Shown here piece by piece: positions 1-8,298 of a stretch of DNA of 64,000 nt (positions within the stretch are counted from its first letter, which is position 1; each line of letters begins with the position of its first letter). Under the pieces are notes generated by a model. That model made no database searches and was not told where the DNA came from. It was given only the letters and a program-made list of their open reading frames with translations. Both the position numbers and the translations under genes were made by a program. The stretch lies in NCBI GenBank assembly GCA_910574715.1, contig CAJTCH010000018.1, positions 21,019 to 85,018 of the forward strand, read 5' to 3'. The stretch comes from Lachnospiraceae bacterium (GTDB lineage Bacteria; Bacillota; Clostridia; Lachnospirales; Lachnospiraceae).

Positions 1-1668
1 CGGGAAAAGCTTGAAGAAGAGATTCGCCTGAAAGGCGAACAGGAACAGGCCGACATTATCCGTTCCTTAAGCGGCATGTTCTTCGCGACCTATTATGCGG
101 ATCTGGAACAGGATTTTTTCCGCAGCGTAACACAGCAGCTTCCTGAAGTCAAGAAGGCTCTGGACAATGAAGTCGACTATGAGACCGGTCTTCGAATCTA
201 TGCCGAGGCCTTCGTCCATCCAGACGACCGCGAAGAATATCTTAAGGTTCTCAGCACTCAGAATCTTAAGAAGAAGCTTAGCCGGAAGAACCCTTATGTA
301 ACCCTTGCATACCGCAAGCTCCCGGAACAGCCTGTGACAAGGCCGGAAGAATACGGTTGGATCCGCAGCACGGCCGTACTGTCTCAGACAGACGCAGACG
401 GCAAGGCACGCTCCATCGTCTATGCCGCACAGGACGTAACGGAGAGTAAGCGCAAGGAGATGCGGGAACAGCAGGCCCTACAGGCAGCATGCGAAGCCGC
501 CGACCAGGCCAATGCATCCAAACGGAACTTCCTCTCTTGTATGAGCCATAATGTACGGACTCCGATGAACGGCATTATCGGCATGCTTAAGATCGCGTCT
601 GACCATCTGGAAGATCACATCCGGGTACAGGATTGTCTCAGCAAGGCGTCTTTATCCAGCCAGCAGCTTCTCTCGACGCTTAATGAGATTCTCGATATCA
701 GCCAGATCGAGTCCGGGAATTTTAAGCTGGAAGCCGAAGCATTCTGCCTGTCGGATCTGATGCAGGAGATCAGCGAAGCCGTTCTCCCCGACGTCCGCGC
801 GAAGAACCTTACGCTTAAGGTCAACCCTATGCAGGTGGTGCACGAAGAGATTCTCGGAGACCGGATGCGCCTGCAGCAGATGATCATGAATATATTATGG
901 AATTCCGTCAACTATACCCTCGTCGGCGGCACACTTGAGATATCCGTAACCGAACACGAATCCAGCGAGCATGGCTGCAGCTCTTATAATTTCGTTTTCC
1001 GTGACAGCGGGATCGGCATAGAGGAAGAATTCATTCAGCATATTTTCGAACCTTTCAGCCGTGCAGACGATCCTAATGTCAGCCGGATCGACGGAGTCGG
1101 CCTGGGTATGACGATCGCCCAGAACATCGCCCGCATGATGGGCGGAACGATCAGTGTGAAGAGCAGATTCGGGGAAGGAAGTCAGATTACCGTAACCGTA
1201 ATCCTAAGGCTCCAGGCTTCGTCTGAGATATCCGACAGTCTGCCGTCTGAGACATCCGACACACCTGCCGGCGTCTCTTTTTACGGACGCAGGATTCTTC
1301 TTGTGGAAGACAACGAACTTAATCAGGAGATTGCCATGGAACTGATAGGCGAGCTTGATGCGATGGTAGAATGTGCCGCAGACGGCAGAAAAGGCCTTCA
1401 GCGCTTCGCGGAGATGCCCGCAGGATATTATGATATGATCCTTATGGATATACAGATGCCCGTAATGAACGGTTTCGACGCCACACGCGCGATCCGTAAG
1501 CTTCCGCGCGCCGATGCCGCAACCATCCCTATCATCGCCCTGTCCGCCAATGCTTCCGTGGAGGACATGACGGCAAGCCATGAATCGGGAATGAACGGGC
1601 ATATCGCCAAACCGCTGAATATCCCGCAGTTGATCGAGCGCATGGGTTATTGGCTGAAAGAACGATAA
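1..1668 (+). CDS. Hybrid sensor histidine kinase/response regulator (5' end outside window)
   Basis: The reading frame is open from base 1, so the protein starts before the window and the first visible ATG (76) is internal. Domains in order: a PAS-like segment ending in YAAQDVTESK, a HisKA domain with H-box SHNVRTPMNGIIGM (His codon at 547-549), an HATPase domain with an N-box-like NILWNSVNYTL and glycine boxes DSGIGI and GVGLGM, and a C-terminal receiver domain (about 1290-1665) with acceptor Asp in LMDIQMP and Lys in AKPLN. It should autophosphorylate on His and pass the phosphate to its own receiver; the output partner is not visible. The H-box has Asn where Asp is usual (SHD-RTPMN), and the N-box is also atypical, so weak kinase activity is possible. 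Signal and target are unknown. Confidence 0.9.
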   Translation, partial: REKLEEEIRLKGEQEQADIIRSLSGMFFATYYADLEQDFFRSVTQQLPEVKKALDNEVDYETGLRIYAEAFVHPDDREEYLKVLSTQNLKKKLSRKNPYVTLAYRKLPEQPVTRPEEYGWIRSTAVLSQTDADGKARSIVYAAQDVTESKRKEMREQQALQAACEAADQANASKRNFLSCMSHNVRTPMNGIIGMLKIASDHLEDHIRVQDCLSKASLSSQQLLSTLNEILDISQIESGNFKLEAEAFCLSDLMQEISEAVLPDVRAKNLTLKVNPMQVVHEEILGDRMRLQQMIMNILWNSVNYTLVGGTLEISVTEHESSEHGCSSYNFVFRDSGIGIEEEFIQHIFEPFSRADDPNVSRIDGVGLGMTIAQNIARMMGGTISVKSRFGEGSQITVTVILRLQASSEISDSLPSETSDTPAGVSFYGRRILLVEDNELNQEIAMELIGELDAMVECAADGRKGLQRFAEMPAGYYDMILMDIQMPVMNGFDATRAIRKLPRADAATIPIIALSANASVEDMTASHESGMNGHIAKPLNIPQLIERMGYWLKER

Positions 1669-1674
1669 GAAACC

Positions 1675-1705
1675 GGGGGAACCTGTTATCTCAACAGATT
1701 CCCCC
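1675..1705. terminator. Hairpin between convergent genes
   Basis: Stem GGGGGAA-CTGTT pairs with AACAG-TTCCCCC around an ATCTC loop, starting a few bases after the hybrid kinase stop and ending just before the stop of the opposite truncated carboxypeptidase. The T tract is weak on both strands, but the position fits a shared transcription end. Confidence 0.6.
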
Positions 1706-2308
1706 TTAGATACTTTTCCCATATCTGATATCCTCTATTCTACTTTTATTATACGCCGCACATGCGTCATTGGCGCTCGCCACAGAGATACACTTAATAA
1801 GCGTATCAACTGTCTGCACCTCCCCCGGCTCTAAAAACACCTGTGAGCCTCCCATCGACGCCGCATACTCTGACGTAGTAACCTGATCCTCCAGCTTGAT
1901 CTTCCCGTCCTTTAGCGCATCGAAGATCAGCAGCAGCGTCATAATCTTCGTAACGCTTGCCGGGGGCCGCTTGGTATCCGCATCCTTATCATAGATCACC
2001 TGCCCAGTAGAGGCTTCCATCAAAACCGCAGACGGCGCGCTTACCGCCAAGCTCCCTGTGCTCCCGTCTCCTGTTGGTTCTTCCGCTTCCCCGGTTTCCT
2101 CCTGCGCGTCCGCTTCCTCCTGCGTACCTGTCTCTGCTTCCTCCTGTACGTTTGCCTCCCCCTGTGTTTCCTCTTCTTCCCGCGCATCCGCATCTTCCTG
2201 TTCCTGCGTCCCTGTATCCGTATACAGAATCGGCTCCCGCACCTGCATCGCGTACACCGGCTGCACACATAACAGGACGCTGCATAAAACTGCCACAATT
2301 TTTTTCAT
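1706..2308 (-). pseudogene. Truncated D-alanyl-D-alanine carboxypeptidase (DacA/PBP5-like), N-terminal part only
   Basis: The start is taken at MKKIVAVLCS (2308), after a Shine-Dalgarno AAGGAG; the signal peptide ends near VYA-MQ. A Glu/Thr-rich low-complexity spacer of roughly 60 residues follows (repeated QEEA/EEAETGTQEEADAQEE units). Then comes the start of a peptidase S11 domain with the catalytic SxxK (SVTKIM) and the SxN box in SVASANDACAA. Immediately after SANDACAA the sequence leaves the family and reads YNKSRIEDIRYGKSI then stop, so about two thirds of the catalytic domain, including the KTG box, is missing. At about 200 residues it is half the family length and cannot be an active carboxypeptidase. 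The break lies near 1740-1750, abutting the hybrid kinase terminator. A secreted non-catalytic remnant is possible but a pseudogene is more likely. Confidence 0.8.
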
Positions 2309-2347
2309 ACACTGGCTCCTTGTTAGTCTGTTATTATTATTACTATT

Positions 2348-2376
2348 GTAATATGAATCATTGTAAAATATACCAA
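2348..2376 (-). promoter_or_regulatory. Putative sigma-A promoter of the truncated carboxypeptidase
   Basis: On the minus strand TTGGTA (2376-2371), a 17-base spacer, then TATTAC (2353-2348), about 40 bases upstream of the start codon. It lies downstream of the terminator at 2395-2421, so the carboxypeptidase remnant has its own promoter. Confidence 0.45.
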
Positions 2377-2394
2377 TTGAGGTGTACCCAACTG

Positions 2395-2421
2395 AAAAAG
2401 AACAGGCGTCGCAGCCTGCTC
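2395..2421 (-). terminator. Intrinsic terminator of the candidate small RNA
   Basis: On the minus strand GAGCAGGC and GCCTGTTC form an 8-bp stem (one G-T pair) around a TGCGAC loop and are followed directly by TTTTT. It is a clear rho-independent terminator that is not downstream of any recognisable gene. Confidence 0.75.
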
Positions 2422-2557
2422 TCATAGAAATGTCCCCCTGCCCGGGTTATGTAGAAAACGGAATGCTTATTATGTAGTTCCGTTTGATGAATGGGAAAGA
2501 ACACCCCATCAGAAGCATTCGCATTTTTCTTCTTCGAAAATTCTCTCATGTAACTCT
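2395..2557 (-). ncRNA. Candidate small RNA (promoter and terminator, no convincing ORF)
   Basis: A promoter at 2564-2592 and an intrinsic terminator at 2395-2421 delimit a minus-strand transcript of about 160 bases. The only ORF in it (63 codons from 2549) has no ribosome site and runs through the terminator, so it is not credible. Local pairing is visible: AAACGGAA with TTCCGTTT around a 14-base AT-rich loop, and TGATG-GGG with CCC-CATCA. I recognise no riboswitch, T-box, SRP or tmRNA signature. Alternatives are a cis leader of the downstream remnant, or a 6S-type RNA, which matches in length only. Confidence 0.4.
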
Positions 2558-2563
2558 GTAAAT

Positions 2564-2592
2564 ATCATAACACTTTTTATCGGATACCGCAA
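2564..2592 (-). promoter_or_regulatory. Sigma-A-like promoter of the candidate small RNA
   Basis: TTGCGG (2592-2587), 17-base spacer, TATGAT (2569-2564) on the minus strand. The predicted start is near 2557, and no gene start follows before the terminator at 2421. Confidence 0.5.
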
Positions 2593-2775
2593 CAATTTGT
2601 CTGATTTTATTGAAAAACCGTGCTACTTATATTGACAATTTTTTACATATTCTCCCACAAATCCAGTACAAGATCCATACATGAAATTTGGGACAGACAG
2701 GTTCGAAAACCCATTTGCCCCAATTTCATTCAAAAGCCTGTTAAGACTTCCTGCAGTGATCCGAAAGATCCGCTG

Positions 2776-2979
2776 TTATTTGCCAGCCATCTGCTTTTCC
2801 TGCTGCTCGATCATCTTCTTAACCATATAACCGCCGACAGAACCGTTCTGTCTGGAAGTCAGGTCGCCGTTGTAACCATCTGTAAGCGGTACTCCCAACT
2901 CGTTTGCCACCTCATATTTGAACTTGTCTAATGCTCCCTTAGCCTCTGGTACGGCTGCTCTGTTTGATGAACTTGTCAT
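2776..2979 (-). CDS. Alpha/beta-type small acid-soluble spore protein
   Basis: A 67-residue protein starting MTSSSNRAAVPEAKGALDKF, with the family signatures KFKYEVANELGVPL (around the GPR protease cleavage site) and GSVGGYMVKKMIEQQEK. These proteins coat forespore DNA in an A-like form and protect it from UV and heat; they are degraded at germination. The start at 2979 is chosen over an upstream in-frame ATG because AAGGAGGAG sits about 8 bases before it. It is monocistronic, with an imperfect hairpin downstream at 2683-2727. Expression is expected late in the forespore (sigma G), but I could not identify a clear sigma-G promoter. Confidence 0.95.
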   Translation of the reverse strand: MTSSSNRAAVPEAKGALDKFKYEVANELGVPLTDGYNGDLTSRQNGSVGGYMVKKMIEQQEKQMAGK

Positions 2980-3048
2980 AATTGTCTCCTCCTTTTTGTA
3001 ACTTGAATTGTACCTTTCTTTTTGGTACACCGATAGTATATGGAGGAT

Positions 3049-5079
3049 TCAGATTATTACACTGGAAGTTGTTTCATAATCTGGAAGATTCTTCACCCAG
3101 TCATTTTCAGTTTCTAAAAGTTCATCCGCAGCCTCATTGGCCATCTGAAGGATCTTCGCGTCCTGATACACGTCGCCAAGCCGGAAATCCATCAGTCCGC
3201 TCTGTCGGATACCGAACAGATCGCCCGGCCCGCGAAGCCTCAGATCTTCACTGGCAATCTTGAATCCGTCGTTAGATTTATTTAAAATAGAGAGACGCTC
3301 TTTCGTCTCCTTCGACTTCGAACCGCTCATGAAGATACAATAGGACTGATGACTTCCTCTACCGACCCTTCCGCGAAGCTGATGGAGCTGAGCCAACCCA
3401 AACCGTTCCGCATTTTCGACCATCATCACCGCCGCGTTAGGCACGTCGATCCCTACTTCGATGACAGTTGTCGACACCAGGATCTGAATCTCATTTCTCC
3501 CAAAACGATCCATGATATCGTCCTTCTCGGTCTGCCGCATCTTCCCGTGCAGATACGCCACACAGATTCCGTCTCCCATCTCGCTCTGCAGCATGGACGC
3601 ATAGTCGATGACATTCTCCGCCTCTATGCTCTCGCTCTCCTCGACCATGGGACAGATCACATAACACTGCCGCCCTTCTGCCACCTGCTTCTTCATGAAT
3701 GTATATGCCGTCTGACGATACCCTGTGTCCACCACACAGTTTTTGATGGGCAGACGGTTTGCCGGAAGCTCGTCGATCACGGATATATCGAGATCTCCAT
3801 ACAAGATAATGGCAAGCGTCCTTGGAATGGGCGTCGCGCTCATGACCAATACGTGGGGCACACCGCCCTTCCTGGCAAATGCTTCTCTTTGCTTCACACC
3901 GAATCTGTGCTGCTCGTCCGTCACCACAAGAGCCAGACAGTCGTAATTCACCGCACCCTGGATCAGCGCGTGAGTACCGATGATGATCTTCGCATACCCG
4001 CACTCGATCCGGTCATAGGCCCTGCGCTTCTCCTTTGCCGTCATGGACCCGGTCAGAAGAACTACCTTAATCTTGATACCGTAAGTCTCGAATAAACTCG
4101 TGACAGATTCATAATGCTGTCTTGCCAGCACTTCTGTAGGCGCCATCATCGCCCCCTGATATCCGTTCAGCGCCGCAGTCATCAGGGCAAGAACCGCCAC
4201 GATCGTCTTGCCGGAGCCCACGTCACCCTGCACCAGCCTGGACATAGCTGTATCGCCGGATATATCCCTTAAGATCTCCGTCCAGACCTTCTGCTGCGCA
4301 TTCGTCAACTGATAAGGAAGACCTTGTACGAAGGCTTCCACCTCCGGCTTCATCTCCATTCTATATTCATTCGCAAGTTTTTCATTTTTATCCTTAAGCT
4401 TGCGTATGGACAGAATGAATGCCAGAAATTCCTCGAATACCAGACGCTCTCTGGCGTGATAGAACACTTCCTTATCCTCCGGGAAATGAATTCCGCGCAC
4501 CGCATAATTATATTCTGCCAGTCCATACTTAAGCCGGAGTCTGCCGGGCAGGCTGTCCGCCGCAAGATCCATCCCGTCCAAAGCCTGCCGGACCGCCTTC
4601 ATCACCGCATTATTGGTAAGGCCTGAAGTCAGGCCGTAGAGCGGCTGCAGCGTATTCAGCCTGTCGGCATACTTCTCGCTTGGATAGAACATCTCCGGGT
4701 GCTCCATCACCAGGCCGTCCCTTCTTCGCAGCACTCTTCCCCGCAGGGTAAGCGAACCGCCCTTGGCAAATGTACTCCGAAGGAATGGCATACGGAACCA
4801 GATCACCTTAAGCGTCCCGGTGTGATCCTTCAGATACAGCGTCGTCACCTGCATCTTCGCGGTGCCCGACACCTGTACCCTTCCATAGATCGCGCCGCTA
4901 ACCGTCTGCGTCCGCCCTTCCTCCAACTCGCTTACAGGAATCGGTTCTTCATAGACGTCATACCCTCTGGGATAGTACCGGATCAGGTCGCCCACCGTAC
5001 TGACGCCGACTTTCTCGAACAATCTCTGAGTCTTTTCACCGATTCCTTTCAGTTCCTTGATACTCGTCTTATCTATCAT
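3049..5079 (-). CDS. recG: ATP-dependent DNA helicase RecG
   Basis: A 676-residue superfamily 2 helicase, the usual length for RecG. An N-terminal wedge/OB region (about 1-240) binds branched DNA. The motor follows with Walker A GDVGSGKT (285-292), motif II DEQH (388-391), motif III SATPIPRT, and motif VI QLRGRVGRG in the C-terminal helicase lobe. RecG reverses stalled forks and processes Holliday junctions and R-loops in the cytoplasm. It starts 2 bases after the stop of the upstream DAK2-domain gene, so the two are translationally linked behind the promoter at 7200-7228. That asp23-fakA-recG order is common in Clostridia. Confidence 0.98.
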   Translation of the reverse strand: MIDKTSIKELKGIGEKTQRLFEKVGVSTVGDLIRYYPRGYDVYEEPIPVSELEEGRTQTVSGAIYGRVQVSGTAKMQVTTLYLKDHTGTLKVIWFRMPFLRSTFAKGGSLTLRGRVLRRRDGLVMEHPEMFYPSEKYADRLNTLQPLYGLTSGLTNNAVMKAVRQALDGMDLAADSLPGRLRLKYGLAEYNYAVRGIHFPEDKEVFYHARERLVFEEFLAFILSIRKLKDKNEKLANEYRMEMKPEVEAFVQGLPYQLTNAQQKVWTEILRDISGDTAMSRLVQGDVGSGKTIVAVLALMTAALNGYQGAMMAPTEVLARQHYESVTSLFETYGIKIKVVLLTGSMTAKEKRRAYDRIECGYAKIIIGTHALIQGAVNYDCLALVVTDEQHRFGVKQREAFARKGGVPHVLVMSATPIPRTLAIILYGDLDISVIDELPANRLPIKNCVVDTGYRQTAYTFMKKQVAEGRQCYVICPMVEESESIEAENVIDYASMLQSEMGDGICVAYLHGKMRQTEKDDIMDRFGRNEIQILVSTTVIEVGIDVPNAAVMMVENAERFGLAQLHQLRGRVGRGSHQSYCIFMSGSKSKETKERLSILNKSNDGFKIASEDLRLRGPGDLFGIRQSGLMDFRLGDVYQDAKILQMANEAADELLETENDWVKNLPDYETTSSVII

Positions 5080-5081
5080 AG

Positions 5082-6773
5082 TTACTCGACTGCGAGAACA
5101 TAATAATAGATCGGCTGTCCGCCAAAATGCGCATCCACATCCAGATCCGGATAGATCTCCTCAATCTGTGCGATAAACCGCTCGGCGTCCTCTTCCTTCA
5201 CTTCCTCGCCGTAATACAGGCTGATCAGTTCAGAATCCTCATCCACAAGCTGCGCAAGCAGTTCCTTCGTCGTCTCTTCCACACTTCTGCCTACCGCAAG
5301 GATCCCCGCATCGCCGATCCCCATGATATCGCCCTCATGGATCTCCTTATCATCAATGTGCGTATCCCTGACCGCATAGGTAACCTGACCGGACTTCACA
5401 TTCTTGATGCCTTCCAGCATCGCTTCCTCATTCTCCTTCACACCGGCTTCCGGCACGAAATTAATGATCGCCGTAATGCCCTGAGGAACCGTCTTCGCAG
5501 GGATCACCACGATCTCCTTATCCTCTACCAACGCCTTCGCCTGATTCGCGGCAAGCACGATATTCTTGTTATTCGGAAGGATAAATACACAATCCGCGTT
5601 CACCTGGTCGATGGCATTGAGCATATCCTCCGTACTGGGATTCATGGTCTGGCCGCCCTCGATGATATGGTCGACCCCAAGCTCCTTGAAGATCTCGTTC
5701 ATCCCTTCCCCGATGGACACCGCGATGAATCCCATCGGCTTCCTTGGTTCATCACTCTTCTTAGCCAGGCTCTCCGACTCCTTCTTTGCCGCTTCCTGCG
5801 CCGCGATCTTCTCGGCGTCACGGATCAGCTTCTCCTGATGCTCCTCACGCATATTGTCGATCTTCATACGCGACAGCTGGCCGTACGTAAGCGCCCTCTG
5901 GATCGCAAGCCCCGGATCGTTGGTGTGCACATGCACCTTCACCACGTCTTCATCCGCGACACAGACGATAGAATCTCCGATCGAAGACAGATACTCCTTG
6001 AAATCCTGCTCATTCTCGTCCGTGAATTCCTTCTCCGTCAGGATGATGAACTCCGTACAGTATCCGAACTTGATGTCCGCCGCCTCGCCCGCATCAGAAG
6101 CCGTAATCTTCACGCCGGTTCCCGCTCCCGGAGCGATCGCGCTGTAGTCCACCTCTTTCCCAAGGAATGCGTCATAAGCTCCCCTGATCACTTCCACAAG
6201 ACCCTGGCCGCCGGAATCAACAACCCCGGCTTCCTTAAGTACCGGAAGCATATCAGGCGTCTTCTCAAGCACCTCCTCGGCATGACGGATCACTTCTGGA
6301 AGAAATACCTCCAGATCGTCCGTCTCCTCCGCCATCTCGGCCGCCTTATCCGCGATACCGCTTGCCACCGTAAGGATCGTCCCTTCCTTCGGCTTCATGA
6401 CCGCCTTGTACGCCGTATCCCTCGCCCTTGCGCAGGCCGCCGCAAGACCTCTCACGTCGATCTGCTTCTCCTCGCGGATCGACTTGGTGAAGCCTCTTAG
6501 AAGCTGTGACAGGATCACGCCGGAATTCCCCCTTGCACCCCGCAGGGAACCAGAAGAGACCGCCTTCGCAAGCTCCTTCATATCAGGCTTCTCAAGCGCC
6601 GTCACTTCCTTTGCCGCAGCCATGATCGTAAGCGACATATTCGTCCCCGTATCCCCGTCTGGTACCGGGAATACGTTCAGTTCATTGATATATTCTTTCT
6701 TCGCCTCAATATTCTGTGCACCTGCCAAGAACATCTTCGCAAGCATATCCACATTAATCGTCTTCGTAGCCAC
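5082..6773 (-). CDS. DAK2-domain protein, fatty acid kinase A-like (YloV family)
   Basis: A 563-residue protein with an N-terminal DAK2/DhaL kinase domain (about 10-200) whose nucleotide and magnesium loop is VFPVPDGDTGTNMS, a middle linker domain, and a C-terminal YloV-type domain (about 340-563). FakA phosphorylates fatty acids presented by DegV-family FakB proteins, feeding exogenous fatty acids into phospholipid synthesis; no FakB gene is in this window. Length and domain order match the family. It lies between an Asp23-like gene and recG in one operon. The assignment to fatty acid kinase rather than another DAK2 role is by family. Confidence 0.9.
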   Translation of the reverse strand: MATKTINVDMLAKMFLAGAQNIEAKKEYINELNVFPVPDGDTGTNMSLTIMAAAKEVTALEKPDMKELAKAVSSGSLRGARGNSGVILSQLLRGFTKSIREEKQIDVRGLAAACARARDTAYKAVMKPKEGTILTVASGIADKAAEMAEETDDLEVFLPEVIRHAEEVLEKTPDMLPVLKEAGVVDSGGQGLVEVIRGAYDAFLGKEVDYSAIAPGAGTGVKITASDAGEAADIKFGYCTEFIILTEKEFTDENEQDFKEYLSSIGDSIVCVADEDVVKVHVHTNDPGLAIQRALTYGQLSRMKIDNMREEHQEKLIRDAEKIAAQEAAKKESESLAKKSDEPRKPMGFIAVSIGEGMNEIFKELGVDHIIEGGQTMNPSTEDMLNAIDQVNADCVFILPNNKNIVLAANQAKALVEDKEIVVIPAKTVPQGITAIINFVPEAGVKENEEAMLEGIKNVKSGQVTYAVRDTHIDDKEIHEGDIMGIGDAGILAVGRSVEETTKELLAQLVDEDSELISLYYGEEVKEEDAERFIAQIEEIYPDLDVDAHFGGQPIYYYVLAVE

Positions 6774-6793
6774 TTCTTATGTTCCTCCTTAAC

Positions 6794-7153
6794 TTAATCG
6801 ATGACTTTAACGCCTTCAATGTAGATATTGATCTTATCTACCGGCATCCCTGAAAATTCTTCTACTTTATATTTTACATTGCTGATCAAATTCTCAGTCA
6901 CGGCTGAAATACTCACACCATATGCGACAACAATATGAAAGTTGATACTGATATGGTTCTCATCCGATATCGCTACCTTGATCCCCTTCGTCAGGCTCTC
7001 TCTCTTAAGCAAATGCACCAGCCCGTCCTTCATATTCACCGCAGCCATTCCTACTATACCAAAACATTCCACTGCAACGGTTCCTGCGTACTTCGCTACC
7101 ACTTCCGGATCGATCGTAACGATTCCAAGATCCGTACTCATACATCCTTTCAT
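6794..7153 (-). CDS. Asp23/Gls24 family envelope stress response protein (YloU-like)
   Basis: A 119-residue soluble protein. The central segment VVAKYAGTVAVECFGIVGMA and the later VVAYGVSISAVTENLI are typical of the Asp23 fold. The start at 7153 is supported by GGAGG 7 bases upstream; a second Met four codons later is less well placed. Asp23-family proteins are small cell-envelope-associated or cytosolic stress proteins whose biochemical role is unsettled. It is the first gene of an operon with the fatty-acid-kinase-like gene and recG. Confidence 0.92.
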   Translation of the reverse strand: MKGCMSTDLGIVTIDPEVVAKYAGTVAVECFGIVGMAAVNMKDGLVHLLKRESLTKGIKVAISDENHISINFHIVVAYGVSISAVTENLISNVKYKVEEFSGMPVDKINIYIEGVKVID

Positions 7154-7199
7154 ATCTGAAACCTCCTGTCATCCTTCTGAACTATGGTACACTAGAGAT

Positions 7200-7228
7200 A
7201 TTATACCCTTTTTTTCCATATATTACAA
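7200..7228 (-). promoter_or_regulatory. Sigma-A promoter for the asp23-fakA-recG operon
   Basis: Minus strand TTGTAA (7228-7223), a 17-base spacer, and a perfect TATAAT (7205-7200). It lies just after the rpmB terminator and about 45 bases before the Asp23-like start, so this operon is independent of rpmB. Confidence 0.8.
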
Positions 7229-7234
7229 CAAATA

Positions 7235-7267
7235 AAAACTCAGATCTCGAAATGAAATCTGAGTTTT
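7235..7267 (-). terminator. rpmB terminator
   Basis: The 11-bp stem AAAACTCAGAT/ATCTGAGTTTT begins 9 bases after the rpmB stop and ends in a T run. A and T flank both sides of the stem, so it could also act on the opposite strand. Confidence 0.8.
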
Positions 7268-7275
7268 AATCTTCC

Positions 7276-7464
7276 CTATGCACGCTCAACTTTTCCTGAC
7301 TTTAAGCAAGAAGTACAAACATACATCTTCTTTGTTCCACCATTCTCCGTCTTAACACGAACTGACTTAACGTTTGATTTCCACATCTTTGGTGTCTTTC
7401 TATGAGAGTGGCTTACATTGTTCCCAAAGTGAGCACCCTTTTCACAAATAGCACATTTAGCCAT
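7276..7464 (-). CDS. rpmB: 50S ribosomal protein L28
   Basis: A 62-residue L28 with the family features MAKCAICEKG, GNNVSHSHRKTPKMW and a C-terminal VCTSCLKSGKV. Cys pairs at positions 4/7 and near 49/52 form the zinc-binding (C+) type of L28. It binds 23S rRNA near the E site and helps subunit joining. GGAGG lies 7 bases before ATG. It is monocistronic, with its own terminator, as is usual in Firmicutes. Confidence 0.98.
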   Translation of the reverse strand: MAKCAICEKGAHFGNNVSHSHRKTPKMWKSNVKSVRVKTENGGTKKMYVCTSCLKSGKVERA

Positions 7465-7491
7465 GACTGCACCTCCTAACGCTCCATATAT

Positions 7492-7508
7492 AGTCTGACA
7501 AGCAGACT
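7492..7508. promoter_or_regulatory. Inverted repeat in the rpmB promoter region
   Basis: AGTCTG-ACAAG-CAGACT is a 6-bp inverted repeat about 30 bases upstream of the rpmB start and beside a TATATA sequence that could be the -10. It may be an operator or the first hairpin of the leader; the sequence alone does not decide. Confidence 0.3.
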
Positions 7509-7661
7509 CACAACACTAGTATCTTAACAGATGGAAAGAAGAATTGCAAGCATTATTTGTGCTTTTTCGGGTTTTTTTGGAAATTAACCGAGAACCACGG
7601 TGAACATATTCTTCCCCTCCAAGCCCTAGCCCGGTTCCACCATTGGTCTTTCATAACACTA

Positions 7662-7799
7662 TTAGCAACAAAACAAATTATATCCCGCCAGTATACACAA
7701 TATGATACACAGCACCTCTACGAACGTGTTCGGCAGAATCAGAGCCAATATCATCCCCACCGCCACACAGAACAGGGCAAATCCTACTACCCGCTTCAT
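7662..7799 (-). CDS. Small hydrophobic membrane protein, 45 residues
   Basis: The frame reads MKRVVGFALFCVAVGMILAL followed by ILPNTF and VEVLCIILCILAGYNLFCC, then stop. It has two hydrophobic stretches (about 5-21 and 27-41) separated by a short Pro-Asn turn, so it should form a membrane hairpin. GGGTGG lies about 6 bases before the ATG. It sits directly downstream of gerW on the same strand, which hints at a sporulation or envelope role, but I do not recognise the family. Confidence 0.6.
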   Translation of the reverse strand: MKRVVGFALFCVAVGMILALILPNTFVEVLCIILCILAGYNLFCC

Positions 7800-7879
7800 C
7801 CCTGCCACCCTTGCCTCTGTTTTCTATATCATATGTGCATACTCCTGTAAAAATGCGTAAATCCTGCGCCGTATCAGAT

Positions 7880-8284
7880 CTATTCCGCGAAATCCTCATC
7901 ATCCGCACGGTCCAGGATGTCCACCACATCCTCCTCCGTCATCTTGTCTTCCTTCTTAGACCCAAACCGGTCGATTACATCCGGCACCATATCCAGGATC
8001 TTCGTCATGGTATCCTGATTCTTGACATTCACGAGCTTCGTGTGTCCGTTCTGAATTACAAGCACCGCACTTGGCGTCATCTTACCTCCAAGTCCTCCCG
8101 CGCCCTTCTCCTTGCTGTCCCCGTTGAATGCTCCCGCGCCCACCGCGAAAGACACATCCACCAGAGGAAGGATGATCGTATCACCGATATGGATTGCCTC
8201 TCCCACCACCGTCTTAGATGAGATCACACCATTCATACCTTGAAACAGGGCCTCTACTGCTCCTTTAAATTGATTCTCCGCCAT
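7880..8284 (-). CDS. gerW: GerW family sporulation protein (YtfJ)
   Basis: A 134-residue protein with the YtfJ/GerW core: GDTIILPLVDVSFAVGAGAF, then the Gly-rich GGLGGKMTPSAVLVIQNG, and an acidic C-terminus. In Bacillus subtilis GerW is made in the forespore and is needed for germination with L-alanine. AAGGAG precedes the ATG. It follows a DUF2953 (YtfI-like) gene, the same pair order as ytfI-ytfJ in Bacillus, which supports the call. Confidence 0.92.
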   Translation of the reverse strand: MAENQFKGAVEALFQGMNGVISSKTVVGEAIHIGDTIILPLVDVSFAVGAGAFNGDSKEKGAGGLGGKMTPSAVLVIQNGHTKLVNVKNQDTMTKILDMVPDVIDRFGSKKEDKMTEEDVVDILDRADDEDFAE

Positions 8285-8298
8285 AATCTTTACTCCTT

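Noticed and set aside
2358..2549. 63-codon ORF in the candidate small RNA
   Set aside because: No Shine-Dalgarno sequence, no family, and it passes through an intrinsic terminator.
5127..6500. Very long open frame (457 codons) opposite the FakA-like gene
   Set aside because: The protein is His/Arg/Leu-rich without domains and mirrors the codon bias of the real gene on the other strand.
7619..7645. Minus-strand GGTGGAACCGGG resembling a T-box core
   Set aside because: No specifier loop, terminator/antiterminator pair or T run follows, and the next gene is rpmB with its own promoter-like region.
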